DNA of 64,000 bases from an uncultured Moraxella sp. GTDB lineage: Bacteria; Pseudomonadota; Gammaproteobacteria; Pseudomonadales; Moraxellaceae. Below are positions 61,565 to 64,000 of the stretch, in pieces; positions within the stretch are counted from its first letter, which is position 1, and the number at the start of each line of letters is the position of its first letter. Where the stretch lies: NCBI GenBank assembly GCA_943908425.1, contig CALTTC010000006.1, forward strand, positions 27,216 through 91,215. The letters run 5' to 3'. Position numbers and translations under genes: made by a program. The notes beneath the pieces are model-generated. The model ran no database searches. It saw only the letters and a program-made list of their open reading frames with translations, and had not been told where the DNA came from.

Positions 61565-62911
61565 ATGATGAATAAACTTTTGATAGCGATGCTATCGGTA
61601 CTGGCAACGACTGCAGGGGCGGTCATTTATCAAGTCAAAGACGAGCAGGGCAACGTGACTTTGACCAATGTGCTAGAGGGCACGCCAAGCAATGCTACCG
61701 TTAAAGTTGTCACCACAAGCGTGGCAGAGAGTGGCAACAAGCGCAGTTATTATGGCTATAATACGGCGAATGTTGGTACACCTGTGGTTAGCCAAGTACC
61801 GTATACACCGCCCGATAATGCCCCAAGTAATATCCGTTATGACTTAAACCGCCTAGAAAATGTCAATCGCCAAACGCTTGGGCGTATCGGTGCTAAATGG
61901 CAGACTAATGCCCCAATTGTAGTGGCACATTTTGGCGACTCGCACATTCAGACAGGTTGGCAGATTGCCCCCATTCGTAACGCCTTGCAAGCCATTCGTG
62001 GCGATGGTGGGCGAGGCATGGTGTTTCCTTATGCCATCGCCAAAACTTACTCGCAAGAGGACTATAAAAGCAGTTTTACTGGCACTTGGAAAACGGCTAA
62101 TAGCATTCATCAGCCCCCCAAAATTGGCGTGGGCGTATCAGGCTTTGTCGCCAAAACTAGCGACCCTACCGCCAGTGCGACATTAAGTTTCAAAGAGCCG
62201 ATTGGCACCACCAAAGCGGTGGTTTACTATAAAGCAGATGGCGATTACAGCGTAAGCCTAGATAATGGCGCAACCACAAAAACGCTAAATGCCCCCGCAA
62301 GTACTGGTGTCAGACAGCTAGTATTTGATATGCCTAATAGCGGTAAGTCGCTGACCGTACGTATACAAAAACAGGGCGGCGGCACGTTTGAATTGCACGG
62401 CATCAATCTTGACAAAAATAACAATGGGCTAATTTATCATAATCTTGGCGTGGGCGGGGCAAATTTTAAGGCATTGTTGCAACAAAAACATTTTGCCGAT
62501 ACGTTTGCGACCTTGGGTGCGGATTTAACTGTGCTAGATTGGGGGACGAATGATATTTTGTACACCAACAAAATCCCTGATGACTTTGCCAAAACGGTGC
62601 GCGCTACCATTGCCAATATCCGTGCGGTCAATCCGAACACCGCCATTCTCCTAAAAAGCGTGCAAGAACCCCGCTACAAAGGCAAAAATGCCACCGTGGC
62701 TTATGATTTAAGTCAGCTGTTACGGCAAATTGCCCTTGATGAAGGCGTGCTGTATTATGATTGGTATGCCATTGCAGGGGGTGGTAATTCTACTGTATTA
62801 TGGCACAATGCTGGCTTTGCTAGTAAAGACAATATTCACCTAAACGGCAAAGGCTATCGCATTGAAGGCAATCTGTTCGCCCAAGCGTTGGTTAATGCCC
62901 TAAATCAATAG
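61565..62911 (+). CDS. SGNH/GDSL protein of the PatB/Ape type with an N-terminal DUF4124 domain
   Basis: A 448-residue exported protein: signal peptide (about 1-19), a short DUF4124 domain (Y-Q-V-K-D-E-Q-G-N-V-T-L-T-N), then an SGNH hydrolase fold with G-D-S-H at 124-127 (nucleophile Ser126), G-T-N-D at 327-330 and D422-x-x-H425. A beta-rich insertion (about 190-290) between the first and later blocks resembles the CBM35-like insert of Neisseria Ape1. It would be either the acetyl-transferring PatB or the de-O-acetylating esterase; motifs alone cannot decide. A terminator follows. Confidence 0.82.
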   Translation: MMNKLLIAMLSVLATTAGAVIYQVKDEQGNVTLTNVLEGTPSNATVKVVTTSVAESGNKRSYYGYNTANVGTPVVSQVPYTPPDNAPSNIRYDLNRLENVNRQTLGRIGAKWQTNAPIVVAHFGDSHIQTGWQIAPIRNALQAIRGDGGRGMVFPYAIAKTYSQEDYKSSFTGTWKTANSIHQPPKIGVGVSGFVAKTSDPTASATLSFKEPIGTTKAVVYYKADGDYSVSLDNGATTKTLNAPASTGVRQLVFDMPNSGKSLTVRIQKQGGGTFELHGINLDKNNNGLIYHNLGVGGANFKALLQQKHFADTFATLGADLTVLDWGTNDILYTNKIPDDFAKTVRATIANIRAVNPNTAILLKSVQEPRYKGKNATVAYDLSQLLRQIALDEGVLYYDWYAIAGGGNSTVLWHNAGFASKDNIHLNGKGYRIEGNLFAQALVNALNQ

Positions 62912-62933
62912 CGTACAGGATTATTGTAGCGCC

Positions 62934-62968
62934 AAAAAAACCTTGATAGATAGCTATCAAGGTTTTTT
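62934..62968. terminator. Bidirectional terminator between the SGNH gene and rpoZ
   Basis: CCTTGATAG - 4-nt loop - CTATCAAGG with seven A before and six T after. It ends the plus-strand cassette and the minus-strand rpoZ transcript. Confidence 0.93.
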
Positions 62969-62992
62969 GCGTGCAAAGAGTTATAACAAAAT

Positions 62993-63259
62993 TTAGAAAC
63001 CGTGTCCGCCACTAATTGGCAAATCAAAACTGGGTTCACGGCGACTTGGCAACTCATCTGGCATATCCAAAATTTTGGCGGTAACCATACCTTCAGCAAT
63101 CTCACGCAGTGCCAAGACGGTGGGTTTGTCATTGTCCACAGGAACGGTTGGTTCTGCCATACCCGTAGCCAGTTGTCTGGCACGTTTGCTTGCCACTAAA
63201 ATCAGCTCAAAGCGGTTGTCTACGTTTTTTAAACAATCTTCTATCGTTACGCGTGCCAT
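62993..63259 (-). CDS. rpoZ: RNA polymerase omega subunit
   Basis: An 88-residue protein with the omega signature M-A-R-V-T-I-E-D-C-L and N-R-F-E-L-I-L-V-A-S-K-R-A-R-Q-L. It helps assemble RNA polymerase and forms part of a ppGpp site. It follows gmk by 115 nt. In many gammaproteobacteria spoT follows directly, but here the O-acetylation cassette intervenes. Confidence 0.95.
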   Translation of the reverse strand: MARVTIEDCLKNVDNRFELILVASKRARQLATGMAEPTVPVDNDKPTVLALREIAEGMVTAKILDMPDELPSRREPSFDLPISGGHGF

Positions 63260-63374
63260 AAGGGTCTCTTTGTTAAAATCAAAAGCTTAGTATAGCAAAC
63301 TTTTTGCTAAGATTAAAGCGTTACTGTTTTTGGTCATTGATATTGGGTTGTTGTGAATAGATTATCGTGAATGC

Positions 63375-63995
63375 TTAAGTTTCAGGGCTTAATAACTGAC
63401 TAATTTTGTCATAATGGCGGGCTTGTTGTTTTTCAAGCGTTAGGCGGTGAGCGATGATAATGGCTTTTAATTCTGCCAGTGCCACATCAAAATTATCGTT
63501 AATGACCAAATAATCAAACTGCACATATTGCGCTATTTCGTGCGTTGCCCCTGCTAAGCGAGTCTCAATCACTGCCATCGTGTCTTGCCCACGTCCTGCC
63601 AGTCGCTGACGCAAGGCTTTTTTGTCTGGGGGCAAGACAAAAATAGCGGTGGTTTCTGGTATTAGGCGTTTGACTTGTAATGCCCCTTGCCAATCAATCT
63701 CTAAAATCACATCTACGCCATTTTTGAGCATCATCTCAACCGCTTGCTGGCTTGTGCCATAATAATTGCCAAAAACTTCGGCGGTTTCCAAAAATTGCCC
63801 ATCGCTGACCATTGTATCAAAGGTTTGGGTGTCAATAAAATGATAATCCTTGCCGTCAATTTCGCCCGCTCTGGGTGCTCTTGTGGTGTGTGAGATGCTA
63901 ACAGTAAGACCGCTTGTGGTGGCAAGGAGTTGTTTGACCAAAGATGTTTTGCCTGTACCTGAAGCGGCGGTAATGGTAAATAATGAGCCTGTCAT
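63375..63995 (-). CDS. gmk: Guanylate kinase
   Basis: A 206-residue enzyme. P-loop A-A-S-G-T-G-K-T-S near residue 10, S-H-T-T-R-A-P-R-A-G-E for GMP binding, and D-I-D/E-I-D-W-Q-G-A. It phosphorylates GMP to GDP and is a known target of ppGpp in several bacteria. The ATG is 5 nt from the window end, so the upstream region is not visible. Confidence 0.96.
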   Translation of the reverse strand: MTGSLFTITAASGTGKTSLVKQLLATTSGLTVSISHTTRAPRAGEIDGKDYHFIDTQTFDTMVSDGQFLETAEVFGNYYGTSQQAVEMMLKNGVDVILEIDWQGALQVKRLIPETTAIFVLPPDKKALRQRLAGRGQDTMAVIETRLAGATHEIAQYVQFDYLVINDNFDVALAELKAIIIAHRLTLEKQQARHYDKISQLLSPET

Positions 63996-64000
63996 AGCTT

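Overview
The window is a chromosomal segment of a Gram-negative gammaproteobacterium, most likely of the family Moraxellaceae (Moraxella/Faucicola/Psychrobacter side). This rests on its envelope genes (TamA/TamB, OmpW, a ZnuD-type receptor, PBP2), the IscR-to-ferredoxin cluster, a SpoT with a decayed synthetase domain as described for Acinetobacter, and a WS/DGAT acyltransferase. Coding density is moderate. Several spacers of 0.3-1.4 kb are AT-rich and carry short degenerate repeats. The genus is inference.

Layout. 1-8.1 kb: 3'-truncated mrdA (PBP2), a DUF445 membrane protein, the cytochrome c maturation set ccmF-ccmG-ccmH-ccmI with overlapping stops and starts, and adk. 8.2-20.3 kb: OPT transporter, DoxX, a zinc receptor gene (znuD-like) broken by two single-base losses, an exported protein whose natural start codon reads ATA, then pncA, metR, pssA, rlmJ and a 2OG-Fe(II) oxygenase, separated by repeat-rich spacers. 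20.9-33.7 kb: dapE followed by an 11-copy 7-bp repeat, an LplT-like transporter, tamA-tamB, a radical SAM/DUF4130 pair, and hemP under a Fur-box candidate. 34-39.5 kb: iscRSU and iscA-hscB-hscA-fdx, with an IscR-type site in front and a terminator plus a new promoter in the middle. 39.6-51.7 kb: ndk, ompW, a UbiJ-like membrane-anchored protein, hup, proS, a DUF4230 protein, a three-gene GTPase/roadblock module, folC, a LysM-SPOR protein, a small ORF, WS/DGAT and tag. 51.8-53.5 kb: tRNA-Pro, tRNA-Arg and tRNA-His with a strong promoter and terminator, then a decayed IS630-type transposase. 53.5-64 kb: priA, ridA, spoT, rpoZ and gmk on the minus strand, with a plus-strand MBOAT-DHHW-SGNH cassette set between rpoZ and spoT.

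The most unusual content is the module at 44.87-47.07 kb. It encodes a receiver-like/winged-helix protein, a small GTPase of the COG2229 (conservon) type, and a roadblock protein, and it resembles a compact version of the Streptomyces conservons. Next in interest are the cell-wall O-acetylation cassette that splits the gmk-rpoZ-spoT neighbourhood, the split isc cluster, the broken but apparently still Zur-controlled zinc receptor, an ndk promoter with a palindrome in its spacer, and a 41-42 codon ORF with strong expression signals.
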